Part shown: positions 21,217-32,985 of the stretch, in pieces
Layout of the letters: the number at the start of each line of letters is the position of its first letter
Position numbering within the stretch: the stretch's first letter is position 1
DNA from: Codonopsis lanceolata
Taxonomy: Eukaryota > Streptophyta > Magnoliopsida > Asterales > Campanulaceae
Assembly: GCA_013146195.2 (NCBI GenBank)
Contig: CM028379.1
Span: forward strand, 55,873,693 to 55,937,692
Reading direction: 5' to 3'
DNA length: 64,000 bases
Notes under the pieces: model-generated
The model's input: only the letters and a program-made list of their open reading frames with translations
The model's database searches: none
What the model was told of the DNA's origin: nothing
Position numbers and translations under genes: made by a program

Positions 21217-21405
21217 CCATTACTCACACTGTAATTGGCGCTATTTGTGCAGTAATTATAGCGAAAGTCTGGTATTTGTGGCGATATTAGCAAAGCGAAC
21301 GAGGATTAGTAGAAAGGGGAATAGGAGCATTTGCCTAGAACCCAATCAACCCATTGCCATTCCTCTATCTACTACTCTTATGTTAGATTTGTAAGATGAA
21401 GTGAT
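21217..21405 (-). pseudogene. Decayed duplicate of the CRK 5' end
   Basis: Matches the start of the 17345-18176 CRK exon and its leader. On plus, AATTGGCGCTATTTGTGCAG, GTGGCGATATTAGCAAAG, AACGAGGATTAGTAGAAAGG and TTTGTAAGATGAAG occur in the same order as at 18058-18222. On minus it reads ..PDFRYNYCTNSANYSVSNGF, i.e. the first Gnk2 segment in broken form. Only about 190 bp remain. This points to a local tandem CRK duplication since degraded and separated by transposons. Confidence 0.7.
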
Positions 21406-21634
21406 ATCTACTCCACCGTTGCTAATAATTATTATTTTATTTTGAAATGTTTCATTTAAAAAGTTTATATTCAAAAATTAAAGTATATAAGTGTAATTTT
21501 ATTACTAATTATAGACTACTAAAAAGTTTATTTTATTAAAAAATTTAATTTTCAAATATAGACTTTTTACCCAAAAAGAAAGAAATATTACGTACAAGCT
21601 ATCTAATCTAGTACTCTGTACATTATATAGAGGG
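21406..21634. other. AT-rich noncoding
   Basis: No gene or clear repeat between the CRK remnant and the MULE left end. Confidence 0.4.
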
Positions 21635-21999
21635 TTATGAGAAGGATTAATATACTGTTTGGTCCCAGACGTGTATCAAATCAATGTTTTGGTCCCGGAC
21701 AAAAAACAATAAATTTGGTCCCCGGACATGTATTTTTGGACCAATTTGCCCTCCACCGTTAGCGTTAGTTTTGGTTTGTTTTCTTTTTTAATTGACGATA
21801 ATGCCCTTGGTCATTGAGTGGATGTATATAACTAAATTGCGAGATGTATATCGACGGTTAGATAGAAGCCTAAGCTTGTTTCTCTCGAGCATCGAAGCCC
21901 TAGCGTTTTCGGAACACGACTTCTTCTTCGATTCTCCATTTAGAATCATTTATCCCACAATTCGTAGCTAGCAAACCCTATTCGGCTCCATTGTGTTCC

Positions 22000-22744
22000 A
22001 TGGCTTCATCATCTACAGGGCAATCGCGTGCCAAAACTCACGAAGATGAAGGTGTTCCATTGTGTGATTGCAAGGTCCCAGCTCCATTGAAGACCTCACG
22101 AACTTATAGTAACCCTGGCAAACTATTCTATGGATGTGGGAATTACAGTGTATGTATATGTATGTTAAATTGTATTTTTTTTACATCTTGGCTCATTTTG
22201 AAATATTTGTCGTGATTACGTTTGTTTCATATGGTAAGCTATTTTCTTGGTGATTACGTTTGTTTAAGCACTGGAAATTCTTCATGCAAGCTGTTTTATT
22301 GACTTTTGTTTTCATCTTGGAAATTTGGTTTGTTATCAGTAGTTCTGTTTGTGACTTGTGACTTATTTTGTGTCCAAAGGTTGCAAAGCTTTTGACATAT
22401 ATATTTTTGTTTGTGTTAATGCAGAAAACAGTCAAAGGTTGTGATTTCTTTGAATGGGCAAATGAGAGCCAAGATGTTCTTGAATTGAAAGAGAAGTTAA
22501 CCAAGGCTGAGATGATCGTTGGAAAAGAAAAAAGACAATTAAGAAAGTGACACTACAAAAGGAAATCAAGAGGCTTGAAAAAGAATTGGTGATTAAAGAC
22601 ATGGAAATTGCTTTGCTCAAATCTCAAGTTAGGAGCAATTGGAGTATTAGGCTATGGGTTGTTGTAATTGTTTTCTTGATTTGTGTATATGTCATTTTAA
22701 GTCCAAATGGTACAGTTATGTTGATGTTGCCTAGAAAAGGGTGA
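22000..22744 (+). CDS. GRF-type zinc-finger protein, two exons, frameshifted tail
   Basis: Exon 1 (22000-22149) encodes 50 residues starting MASSSTGQS and containing CDCKVPAPLKTSRTYSNPGK then LFYGCGNY. Intron 22150-22424 has GTATGT and TGCAG borders. Exon 2 resumes in phase with KTVKGCDFFEWANE. Together these give a GRF zinc finger (Cys22/24, Cys46, Cys56 and the FFEW signature). Then come a coiled-coil-like Lys/Glu helix and, in a shifted frame from 22547, LQKEIKRLEKELVIKDMEIA and a membrane segment (LWVVVIVFLICVYVIL) ending at 22744. This zf-GRF, coiled coil, C-terminal helix layout is that of small plant proteins of the At4g04775 kind. In the first frame a TGA at 22548-22550 truncates the protein; loss of one base near 22547 explains both halves. 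It lies inside the MULE and could be an element gene or a captured one. Confidence 0.65.
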
Positions 22745-23234
22745 ATATCATTGGAGTATTTTTTGGTAGGTTATGTTAGGCTATGATATCAATAGAGTTT
22801 TCATATGTTAGGAGGAAATGGAATAGGTTATTGTGAAACTTATGATCTTTGTTATGAGATTATGTTTGTTGCAAAACCGTGATCTTTGGAATGTTTGTTG
22901 CAAAGCTATATATGATCTGTCTGTGTGACCTTAGATACCATGTTTACCAATAAATACACATATGTTTATGAATAAGTCCAAAAACACAAAGGTTTACTTC
23001 AAGTCATAATATATTGCTAACCAAAGGAAATGTTTCACATCCAAAAGCCCCTATCACAAAAGTTTATGAACAAGTACACAAGTCCAAAAGTACTTGTCCT
23101 TCTTTTCCGAGATTTCTATACAACCGATAATGTACCAACCAAAAAACATGTCCAAAACTAAGTTATACCCCCGTGATTATCCCAGTTTACATAGTCATGA
23201 AATGTTTATACAACCTATCCTAATTAGTGTTCCT
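22745..23234. other. MULE spacer between the convergent gene ends
   Basis: Noncoding AT-rich sequence between the GRF gene and the transposase stop codon. Probably 3' UTRs of both. Confidence 0.4.
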
Positions 23235-23295
23235 TCAAAAGTCAGACTGTTGAGTAGATGCAGGTGGGGCAGTTGTGTTTGATGTTGCTGGGGCA
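23235..23295 (-). pseudogene. C-terminal tail of MULE transposase, cut off by CACTA
   Basis: Minus strand reads APATSNTTAPPASTQQSDF then TGA at 23235-23237. On the other side of the CACTA element (34372 upward) the minus strand ends ..NNKQAPPTSSTSA. Without the CACTA and one 3-bp target copy, the two stretches lie in the same open frame with the same Ala/Thr/Ser/Pro-rich style, so they were one C-terminus. Confidence 0.7.
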
Positions 23296-23312
23296 CACTA
23301 CAACAAAAAAGG

Positions 23313-23690
23313 GCTTTTACAACGTTTTTAAAACGTTGTAAAAGACCTTTTACAACGTTTTTAAAACGTTGTCATAGGCCACGTTGTAATAGCTTATATC
23401 TTTTCACAACGTTTTTAAAAGCGTTGCAAAAAACGTTGTTATTTATCATCCCATAATCCATTTTTAAAACGTTGTAAATTACATTTTACAACGTTTTTTA
23501 AAAAACGTTGTAATATCCATTTTACAACGTTTTTTTTAAAAAACGTTGTAATATCAATTTTACAACATTTTGTATATAAACGTTGTTGTATGGTCTATCA
23601 CAACATTTTTTTAAAAACGTTGTAATATATCATTTACAACATTTTTCTAAAACGTTGTGAAAGATATATCACAGCGTTTTTAAAAACGTT
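23313..23690. repeat. CACTA left subterminal repeat array
   Basis: About eight blocks of ACAACGTTTT facing AAAACGTTGT, many forming near-perfect palindromes with a TTTT/AAAA centre. Block spacing is roughly 40-60 bp. Confidence 0.85.
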
Positions 23691-26600
23691 AATGAATCTT
23701 ATTTTTTATAAAAAAATAAATTTGTGGTTTAATACATCCGGTTCAATGGTGGTCTTGGCGATCATACCATTAAGGAAGAGCAAAGTTCTCCGAGAATCAA
23801 ATTATCATATAGTCTCTAATGCGGATCCAAATTATCATTTGTTCTTTAATGCGAGATGTGGGCGGGGCCATAAAATGCGATAAATAACAAAAGCGATCAA
23901 TTGTTAGTTCATACATGATTGTAATTCAAAAAATGTTTGTTGGGGCTGTGCGGAAGTGTACATAAAAAATATACAAATGAATCTTTGCATACCGGTGTCT
24001 ATTAAAAACAAGAATTTCCAAATAACACCTCACTTTACAAGCTGCTTGTCTTCTTTAGGCTTTGGCGACTGCGATGTTTCTGATAATGTTTAGTGTTTAC
24101 AGTGTTTGATCGCCCGCCTCTCGCCTCGCCTTTCCCTCGAAAATGGACCTCTCGCCAGCCCTCGCCTTCCGCCTTTAATAACTATGGTATAACTTCCATC
24201 TATATCACAAAATGCTACAAGCGAAAGGAGTAGCATCGATGCTAAACTCACTGGGTGCTAGATGGTAGAGCATATAGTAGGAGATCAATGAGTACTCACG
24301 AGGAAAGGATTACGCGAGGCCACTCTTTGTTATTCTGAGAACCGGAGATTGGGACTGGACCTACAACCAATATATGTGAATCTTTGTAAAATGCCTATTG
24401 TATTTGCTATGTTACCAACAAGAAGATTTCACACAATCATGGAACAAAGCGATGGTATAAATACACCTAATGCAAACTCAAGAAAGCTTATCACGATAAT
24501 TCAAGGCTTGGTAATTGGTAACACCATAAATACACTAATCTTTGCCGTTGTCATTCTGTCATAAAGAAAATGGTAAGATTTGTGAGACCACTGCTGACCA
24601 TAACAGCCATTTAAGGTGAAAAATATACTTCCTTTAAGGGATATAGTTCCTCTGAGAGGTAAAGATATCCGACTTCAACCAAGAGGAAGCCAAAGAATGA
24701 TCCATAAAATGGATAATAGAGACCTCAAAACTTGAACAGATGCCAGCAATGCAATGGACAATCATGACACGATACTTGCATAAAAGGAATTCAAAAGATT
24801 ACAAACCTATTCCAATGAACAGCTCTTGAAGGGAAGAAGTGACGTGTAGACACATGTAATCTTGTAAATTGCTGGTAGCCAGAAGCTCTTCTATAAACAG
24901 ACCAGAATACAATTTAGAACGCCAGTTGAATTTGTCGATATTAATGTGTCAAGTTAATTGGCATAGTAAAGGCTCACCCACAAGATACACTGATGGAAAA
25001 AGAGATCTCATCTCATAGAATGTTTATTCATGGGCACTATAGAATAATTCGGTAGCTCTCTAAACATGTTCATCAGACATGCATTTGATGAGTGCAGGAA
25101 AATGATGGGAGAAGAGCTTTGTTTGAGTATCGAGACTTACAGAGTTTGGAGAACCAATTGGAAATGAGTCTTCGGGTGTCCGCATGAAAAAGGTTTGAAG
25201 TTTCCATCCACTAGACAATGTTTATCCTCTGATCTGTATACATGTGCATTACAATAAGCTTTTAACTTGCAGGACCAGGTTTTATTTGATGAAATAGAAG
25301 AACTAAACCAAAAGGTCACCTCTAAAATCTGTGAAACTGGCATTTTTACCCACTAGCAGACATATCTTCATGATGAATTCATTGGATTTGTTCAGGGACT
25401 CTCATTCACCAAGATAATTTGGAACTCAGATAAGAAGGTAAACCATCTTTGTCAAGAAAATATGGAATCAAGAAAAAGGTATACATGTAAATAATATAAG
25501 CTTCAAACAAGATTCTAAAGCACAACCAGGGAAAATATATTAATCACCAAAAAAACCATGAAAGATGAGCACTTTGATGCGCCTGAAAAAGTTCTATACA
25601 TTCCTGTGTTTACGAAACAAGGAACACGATGGAACAAACGAAATGTACTTTTCTCTCAAACGATTAAGCATTGGAGAGATCCATACCGTCCTGCCTCCAA
25701 ATTTTCCCCAGCCGAGGCAAAGATGAAACCCCGTAACGAGCAACAAACTTGGGGTAATTTCTACCCATGTCATTATCTCAACCATAGATTTGCCAATTAT
25801 TTCGTTAGTATTTTGATCAACGCTTTGTCAAACAATTGTAGCATATTACAACCGCATTAGAGAGAAGTTGAATTGAATGCGGAGAAAGACAATCAAATGT
25901 TACTAGCGCTAAAAGTGAATTGGCAAATTCATCAAATATGTAAAATCATAATGGGAGTGCACATATGGTGTTTGAAATGGTTATAAATATAATACTATAA
26001 CCAACCTGGTTCTCTACAAGCTCCTTGGGATGATCATTCTCCGAACGGTGCTTGGTATGCCCTTATCGTGGCAGCCATAAGGACCTTGGCATACCAGAAC
26101 CGCAAAAGGAGCAACAATGATCATAATCTAGAAATATAGTGTTCTTATTCTTGGTCGGATGGTCCAAGTCAAACATGTGGCGGTTATCTTATAGTTCAAC
26201 TCCTTTCACTCTCAAAGATAACTAAAGAAAGGATCAAGGATCTAGATACAAAGCCAAATGGCGTAGCTTAGAGGTCAATGCAAAATTAGGAGTGTGGTAT
26301 AATACAACCCACATGTCCGACCATTGATTCACATCGGCTATGTTCAATGCCTGCTCGCCTACCCTGAGCCATAGCAGAGCAATGGCAGTGTTCCCTCGTA
26401 GTTTTAGTACCAAATGCACTTGCAATGTGGCCTTGCCGTGGTGGCGTTTCCCTCGGTTATCAAAAATGTTTACCGCAGTTTGCAATGTGGCCTTGTTGGA
26501 CATGAAAAATTCAAGAAAATGTTCAAGAAAATGTTTGATGCTTAGAATTTTAAATGATGCAGCTTTAGCAGTGAGTAATCAATTTTAATCTCACTAGAAA

Positions 26601-28302
26601 GCTTCAAGGCCTTCTCCTATGATAACTAAGGATGACAAACTGGCTTCAAGAAGTCAATGTCTTATTTTAAAGGAAATGAGAAAACCGATTGGCGAATTGT
26701 GTGAGTATTCTGTGATTATGGAGGAGGGTTGTTTTGCTTGCTCGCAGACTGGATGTTGTGCCCGCTTTTAGGAAATCAATGCTCAACAAATGTATTCAAC
26801 AACAAACAGCCACAGCACATTTCCTGGAACTCCAGCTATTAGGCTGATTGGGGACTCCCATTTCCTTCATAGATTGTGCCAACTTCTGCTGTTTTGTTTT
26901 TTCTTTCGACGAACACAACAACAACGTATGAATATGATAGGTGGTACTCAAAAATGCACAGATATTGCTATGCAGAAGCCCCAGCCTAATGCTCCTAGAA
27001 AGGTAGAAGAAATCAACTCGCCTTACAAAACCTACTGGTCGCCTTGTCTGGCGGGAAAGGATCTGAAGAAGGTCCTGCTAGCCGTTCAAGGTTAGTATCT
27101 AGCAATGCTGGTCAAGGGTCTTGTCAATATGGCAACGCTATTCATTCCATCATGGGTCTCACAGGCACTAATCTATTGCAGGTCAAAGTCCTTTTTCTCA
27201 TACTCATGGATCTTTGTCGGCGAACATCGCTTGCCGCATCCATTGCCTGTTTCTGGGGGAGCAAAGAACATTCAAATTCTGTTATCATATCATCGTTGAT
27301 TTTCAGCAACCTTTTATGTGCGAATGCCTCTATTCAGTCATTACTAAGTGCTGCGAATAAGATTCTGGATGAAAGCGTTGAGAGGAAGAAAGAGGATGTA
27401 CCTAATGATGTTGTACATGTATCCATACCAATGCAAAATTGTGTAACCAATTAAGAATTCTAAGTGCTGGTGAAACAAAAGATTGTTGCATAGAATTATA
27501 TAATACAAATAAATTATTCCATATGCAAATAGTTATTTGCTGAACACAATGGCAAACCCAAGATAATTGGAATTGCTGTCCTGAACATCAGAACTCATGT
27601 AGTGTAATTGGAATTGCAAACCCAATAAACTGGAAACCCAAGAAATGGAAATGGAAATAACATAATGAACACAATGGCAAACCCAAGAAACTGGAAGCAA
27701 AATGCAGAGGAAGAAAGAGGATCGATGTACCTAATGATGTTGTTCAGTGTAGTCATAAAGGCCACATTCGGAATTGACATGGAAATTGCAGCATGAACAT
27801 TAACTTCAAATGTTACTGAAGCAAATACCTCAAGGTCTACAGCCACATAAATCTCTGAAAGCCTCATAGGTCGAGTGATTGAGCTCTCAAAGTTTCCTGG
27901 AGTAGAATTCGTCAGTGACATGGAAATTGCATGTACCTTGGCTGAAGGCGACATTTTTAAGTCAGGACCTGAGCTGCCAAAAGAAGACAACTGGATCAGA
28001 GCTTGAAAGAGTTCCCAGAACCCCAATGCATTTAACATAGGAAATCATTTGCATTTGAAACATCACACAATTACCTTGAGTGAGCTTTGTGGTCACTGAA
28101 CTCCTTTCCCCTCCTCCTTTATCCGGCTTGGGACCGGCACTACAATGCTATATATAGCAATTGCAATGGCGGAGTTAAAAGGGGTTAATAATAGGCAATG
28201 CAATTAATAAACAGAAGCCAATAAATTAGTAGATGCTAACATTTTAAATTATAAGTTTTTGGCCAAAATATGCATAGAACAAAGAGTCATTTTAAAACAA
28301 GA
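23691..28302. other. CACTA interior, no recognised gene
   Basis: Moderate-GC sequence with scattered short frames on both strands (for example 25558-25860 plus, 27044-27454 plus, 27595-28038 minus). None matches a family I know, and none has convincing splice partners. It includes the strong hairpin at 26030-26124. It may hold 3' exons or UTR of the minus-strand element gene, or older insertions. Confidence 0.4.
26030..26124. ncRNA. Long imperfect hairpin in CACTA interior (candidate)
   Basis: Nested complementary blocks: ATGATCATT (26030-26038) with AATGATCAT (26116-26124), CTCC with GGAG, CGGT with ACCG, TGGTATGCC (26053-26061) with GGCATACCA (26088-26096), and CTTAT with ATAAG. The loop is CGTGGCAGCC. 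The roughly 95-nt imperfect foldback is the size of a plant MIR precursor, but I recognise no known mature miRNA, so an RNA product is inference only. Confidence 0.35.
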
Positions 28303-28668
28303 TTAATCTAGACTAATTAAATCCTTGTGCCATGCAACTGTACTCCCAACTGCATCCTCTATCACCGACATGAATGAGTTAGGCCTATATAGCGGAGCCT
28401 TGGGATCTAAAGGCACATTGACCCAAACTTTCCAAGCATCTGTTCCGAGGGGAATGTGGTGCACCATAGCATTTGGATCCTTGGATTCTATTGTACCCTC
28501 AGCAATAGCAATCTTCAGCCAATTCAGTAGCTTGCATTTTCTACCAACATCACCGTTAGATGTTTCTTTTCTTGCATATAAATTAGTACAACCCAGAAAG
28601 TGAGAACTACCATTTTGGGAGTGAGGAGAGGGTGTATTGAAATTTTCATTGCCCTTTGAAGCCATAAC
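28303..28668 (-). CDS. CACTA-encoded protein, C-terminal exon (DUF8039-like)
   Basis: The minus strand begins after a TTCACAG acceptor and ATGGCTTC, and runs 120 residues to a TAA. The C-terminal half reads GRKCKLLNW.., DPNAMVHHIPLGTDAWKVWV, PLYRPNSFMSVIEDAVGSTV and AWHKDLI. This follows the conserved plant CACTA-associated block K-C-[KE]-L-L-.W, V-H-H-[IV]-P-L-G-.N-A-.[RK]-V-W-V, L-[WY]-R-P, I-E-[DE]-A-[VI]-G-[ST]-T-[VI]-A-W (DUF8039 family, second gene of many En/Spm-like elements; function not well established). It may be the last exon of a longer minus-strand transcript running from the 34-kb end. A Ser/Asn-rich segment precedes the domain. The usual W in the AWP motif is kept, but the proline is His here. 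Confidence 0.65.
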   Translation of the reverse strand, partial: VMASKGNENFNTPSPHSQNGSSHFLGCTNLYARKETSNGDVGRKCKLLNWLKIAIAEGTIESKDPNAMVHHIPLGTDAWKVWVNVPLDPKAPLYRPNSFMSVIEDAVGSTVAWHKDLISLD

Positions 28669-31548
28669 CTGTGAACAAATAAAAATTTACACCTAAGTAA
28701 CAAGTATAAATAAAGCTACAAAACAATCTGTTTTAATATAGAATAAAAACATTGAAATCCACTGGCAGAGCAAAAGCTAGTTGATAAATCGAAAAGAACC
28801 CAACCCACAAACCCATAATTAATTAATACCTTTCCTAACCATGAACACAACAACAAATAAGGAGTCCATATGATTTCAACTTTAGAAATGTTTAACTCGA
28901 AGCATGCAGCAAAAAGACAGTCGTGATGGATTAAACACATAAAATAAGGTCTCCTAGTTGATCCATTTACTCATATTCAAAATACAATACCATCTTGAGG
29001 TTTGAAATACTCAGAAAATGCAAAACATGTCCCTGATACTCAGAAAAGTACTCTCAGAAGATATGGAAGAAACAAGGGATTTATTACTGGATAGAATTGA
29101 GGACATACTTATGTGTCTAAGGCTACAAATGAACATAGTTGTTGCTGTTACAGATTGCTATAGACTTTAACTTCTACTCTGCAACAATTTCCCTATTAAC
29201 TGTACTTTGTCAATAATAAAGTCACCACACCTTTCTCAGATGTACAATCAGTAACCACAACTTACTGCTCACAGTTATGACCCTTTTGTTGTTAAGGATA
29301 TTGTGTATATGTGTGGCCAAATTATGTTTCATCGTATCCCTTGATTGTACAAGATGTACTTATTCCTCCACGCACCTCCCCCCCCCAATAAAATAAATAA
29401 ATTAATAAAATCTCTCTCTCTCTCTCTCTCTGAGAAATCCCCTACTTTTAGGAAATCTGCTACTTGCTGTGTGATTTCATACGAGTATCTTTCATTCTCC
29501 ATTTTCAAGGTAGTTTGCGAGTCCATACCAATTGACAGCATAAGCAGTTTCTTTGAGGGATATTATTGATGCTTCCCCTGCATTTTCCAGGGCCAAAGTA
29601 GGAGGCTTGTACACCTTCTTCTGATTCCGTAAAGGTGATCTAGGGGCGTGCCACCTTTCTCTTGGCGCGGACAATGGGGTACTAGCATCAAGTTAGCCAC
29701 TATTAGAACATCTTTTGATCAACATTCATAAGATTAATGTATTTGGTCACAACACTGTGACTCTCGGATTCTGTGAACCTCAACTATACTATGCTGAAGA
29801 CGCAGGAGCAGGATCTTGTGGTGGCTAACACATGCCACTATGAAGTGAAAAAGGTTTTATTTCAAACCTTAATCTCAGCTCATCCATAAATTTACATTCT
29901 TCTCCATTCTCTCTATTTCTCTATTATTTGTTTTGCTAAGGTCTTCCATGTCATGGAGCTAGACATGTCTATTGTTCTCTCAGCCTTGCTCTTTATGAGA
30001 ATGGTGAATTTTTTTTAAACCCCACTACCCCAACTGGAACTGAAGTTGAAATTTTGAATTCCAGGAAGGACTAGATGAGGTGCAGAATGTTCATTGATTA
30101 CATAGCTTATTACTCAATACGCCGGTGAATCAGTAGCACATAAATTTTGAGTAGACTTCTAAATTATGTTTCCTATCATGCTTCTGTGGCACTGTGAAGC
30201 TTTAGAGGTAACAGTTTAGAGTGAACCTCATCAAAATGATGATGTCATTAGCATTATCATTAGAATATAGATTAATATGTCTGTAATTCTGCATATAATT
30301 TAAGGTTCACTAGATGCACACCTATGATTGGCAAACAGATAATTCCTATCCATTTGTGTAAGCCTGAGTTAAGTTTGGTTTTTTGAGAAGTCAAACACAA
30401 TTTGGGGAAAGAGAAATACGAAGAACTTTTTAATCTATTTCCAGATCATGCATGCCAGGCTGGAACTTTACAACTGCCAATGCATAGATCCTTAATTTTT
30501 TGGGTACATATGTAGATTTTGATTTAGTCTTTCAGATGGTTTGGGTGATGATCTCACATACAGATTAGAGATTGATATATTTCATAGCTCCAGGGGTTAA
30601 TATCCTAGCAGGTTGGACATGTAAAGTTGGTCCTAGTGGCTTACGGGATGATTCCCGGCATGTCAACTTCAATATCATTTCAGGCACATCAATGTCATGC
30701 CCACACGTAAGTGGGTTAGCAGCACTACTCAAGGTAGCACACCCAAGCTAGAGCCCAGCAGCTATAAGGTCAGCACTTATGACAACAGCCTACACCTCAT
30801 ACAAGAATGGAGAAGCCCTACAGGATGTTGCAACTGGAATTTGGTAAAAAGTTTATGTCCAAACGAATTTGGTAAAAAGTTTCATGATGGCTGCTAGGGT
30901 AGCTCATGCAACCCTCTTCCTTTATCGGGTTGGGGACCCAGCTGTGTAAAGATCTAACTCTAAGCATGACATGGGAAGGGAAATCTAAGCAAAGTCATGG
31001 GGTGTTTTCTGAGAAAAATCCTCTCTTTTTTTGGATGTTATGACTACCATCAAACGATATTTTCTCTCCATATCGTGAATGGCATCTCAACCCAACAACA
31101 TAAAAATGAGAAGAGCAGAAAATAATAAGAAACTCAACTCAGACAAAGCATCCCTCCATCACACAGACCAGCTATCTTTTGTATCATCCTGCCCATTCTA
31201 CCATATCCTGAGTAAATCTTAACCTACTAAATAGCTGAGTTATGTCGCAAATTAAACTGTCGATGTTATATGAAACAGGTAGGTGTAAGATCAATTTTAA
31301 TAACAATTCAACTCTAGTTGGTAGTTGCACCAACAGAAATAAACTAAAAGGTTGACTTAAACCGATAAAGACACTCCAACCACGTTTGTTAAAAGTGTGT
31401 ACATTGAAGATAGACACTCCAGTAAAAGAGTTGCATGTAATCTTTATTTATTTCCCCTGCTACACTAAAGTCACATGGAGCAATGCTGATATTTGACTTT
31501 GCATTACCATATAATCAAAGGCTGCATAATGATTTACACTCATATCAC
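28669..31548. other. CACTA interior, mostly noncoding
   Basis: Intron-like, with (CT)n at about 29410-29431. A possible small minus-strand exon at about 29575-29665 reads SPLRNQKKVYKPPTLALENA between plausible splice borders, but there is no family match. Nothing else is recognisable. Confidence 0.35.
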
Positions 31549-31623
31549 CTTCAGAAAGTCGGACTGCACAAATAAAGAATCTTTTTTGTATCTCGCTTCC
31601 TCAAGAACATGGGTCAGAACTTG
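31549..31623 (-). CDS. Candidate exon of an unidentified CACTA-borne gene
   Basis: A 75-nt (25-codon) segment between a TTTTATCCAG acceptor and a CTGAAG-GTGATATG donor. It reads QVLTHVLEEARYKKDSLFVQ followed by SDFLK. The inverted second CACTA copy has the same segment at about 62571-62640, but with a 3-base loss that creates a stop and an altered donor, so copy 1 is the better-preserved version. No family recognised. Confidence 0.4.
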
Positions 31624-31829
31624 CTGGATAAAAAGAATACATTTATAGCATGTTAGTAATGGTTCTTTTTATGTACAAACCATATCAAGTTCTATTAGCA
31701 CGGACTAACCACCCTTTGAATCTCCAATGAAGAGAAACAATAATTATCAAATTGATCAAAACAGAGTAGACACCTTAGATCCAGGTTAAATAGTATATGA
31801 AGGCAATCAATGCACAAATGAGACAAAGG

Positions 31830-32370
31830 CGGAGTTGAGTTACATTGTATGGAGGCATCAACTCCATTAGAGACTTTTATAAACTTTTCTTTAGATCAAA
31901 ATTTTTTTTCTATTTATAGAGGAAATATTCGAGTTATAGGGTTCATATGACTAACAATTTCAAAAATCAGAATACTATTCTAATAGGATCTTTATTTTGT
32001 GCTGTTATTGTGCGTGTATTCAGGGCTGTTACGGGGCTGTTTTGGACTCGTGTTGGGACAGCCTGCTCGTGTAGTTTTGGGCATATTTTTGGCTATTCAA
32101 AATTGGTGTTGCTAGGCTATATTAAGGGCTGTTTTAGAAAGGGTTTTGAGCAGGTTTTGTGGCTGAAGTTGGAGCAGTTTTGAGCAGGTTTGGACAGTCT
32201 AAAGGGCTGGGAATTATTGGTTAATTGGCAAACAATTTTGGGCAGGTTTGAAACACGGATGGCATGGAGATGCCTTGATGATTAGGTGTTTGGGAGATTC
32301 TACAAGTGAATGGAGTTCCATTTTCACCCATTGCATGTATAATCTAATCTAATCTAAAATCAACAACTTT
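31830..32370. other. LTR- or promoter-like segment inside CACTA
   Basis: Shared with copy 2 (about 61830-62400), where the orientation gives a TATA-like CTCTATAAATAGAAA (about 62273). On the opposite strand it has repeated CAAAACCTGCTCAAAAC and AACAGCCC motifs. The texture suggests an old LTR or promoter inserted before the two CACTA copies diverged. Ends not defined. Confidence 0.3.
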
Positions 32371-32606
32371 TGTTTCTCATCAGTTGGAAAGAAGATTGTG
32401 GGACATGTCAGAGCTTGAAATATTGACCAACCGATTAGCTGGCCATCAGATTCAGGGCTCTATCGGCACATTTTTTTGTGTGTATGTATGTGTGATCAGT
32501 AGATCTTGGCCGTTTATTTCCTGATCAACGGCTGAAATTGATGAAGCTTAAATTACTAGTCATGAATAATGGAGATATGTTAACGATGGAGAAGTTAGAT
32601 ATGAAC

Positions 32607-32650
32607 CTTCTTTTGCGCTGCAGCATTTCCTTATGCAGCTTCTCGAGTTG
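32607..32650 (-). CDS. Candidate small exon of the CACTA-borne gene
   Basis: A 44-nt segment between a CTTTTCCAG acceptor and a GAAG-GTTCAT donor. It reads QLEKLHKEMLQRKRR, a strongly helical, basic peptide. In copy 2 (about 59778-59821) the coding part is kept, but the acceptor has become TTCCGGCACA. Conservation of the peptide between copies supports it being an exon, but the gene is unidentified. Confidence 0.4.
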
Positions 32651-32985
32651 CTGGAAAAGAAGGACAAAAAAATGTGACCACATATAAGTACAATCTAAGT
32701 TGGCAAGTGAGAAAAACAACAAAATCGACACGCACTCACACACACACACACTCACTAGCATTTGTGTGTAACTGATATTGGTAGGAAAATCAAGTGAATT
32801 GGTCGTTAATCACGAGGAAACAACATCACAATAACAAATAGAGGGATTTAACGACCAAGATCAATGAATAACAAAAAAAATGCACTTTTATATCAGTAAA
32901 GATGATGTCTTTGTCCAACCAGATATGAATCAAATGGTAGCAGTTAGTTAGTATATGCAAGTATAGATTGTATAGAGTGCACTAC

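Noticed and set aside
26030..26124. Known miRNA gene such as MIR169 or MIR160 at the hairpin
   Set aside because: CAGCCA and GTATGCC-like words occur but neither mature sequence is present; kept only as an unnamed foldback.
27044..27454. Plus frame of 136 codons in the CACTA interior
   Set aside because: No recognisable motif, opposite to the direction of the supported CACTA exons, and no convincing start context. Left inside the unassigned interior.
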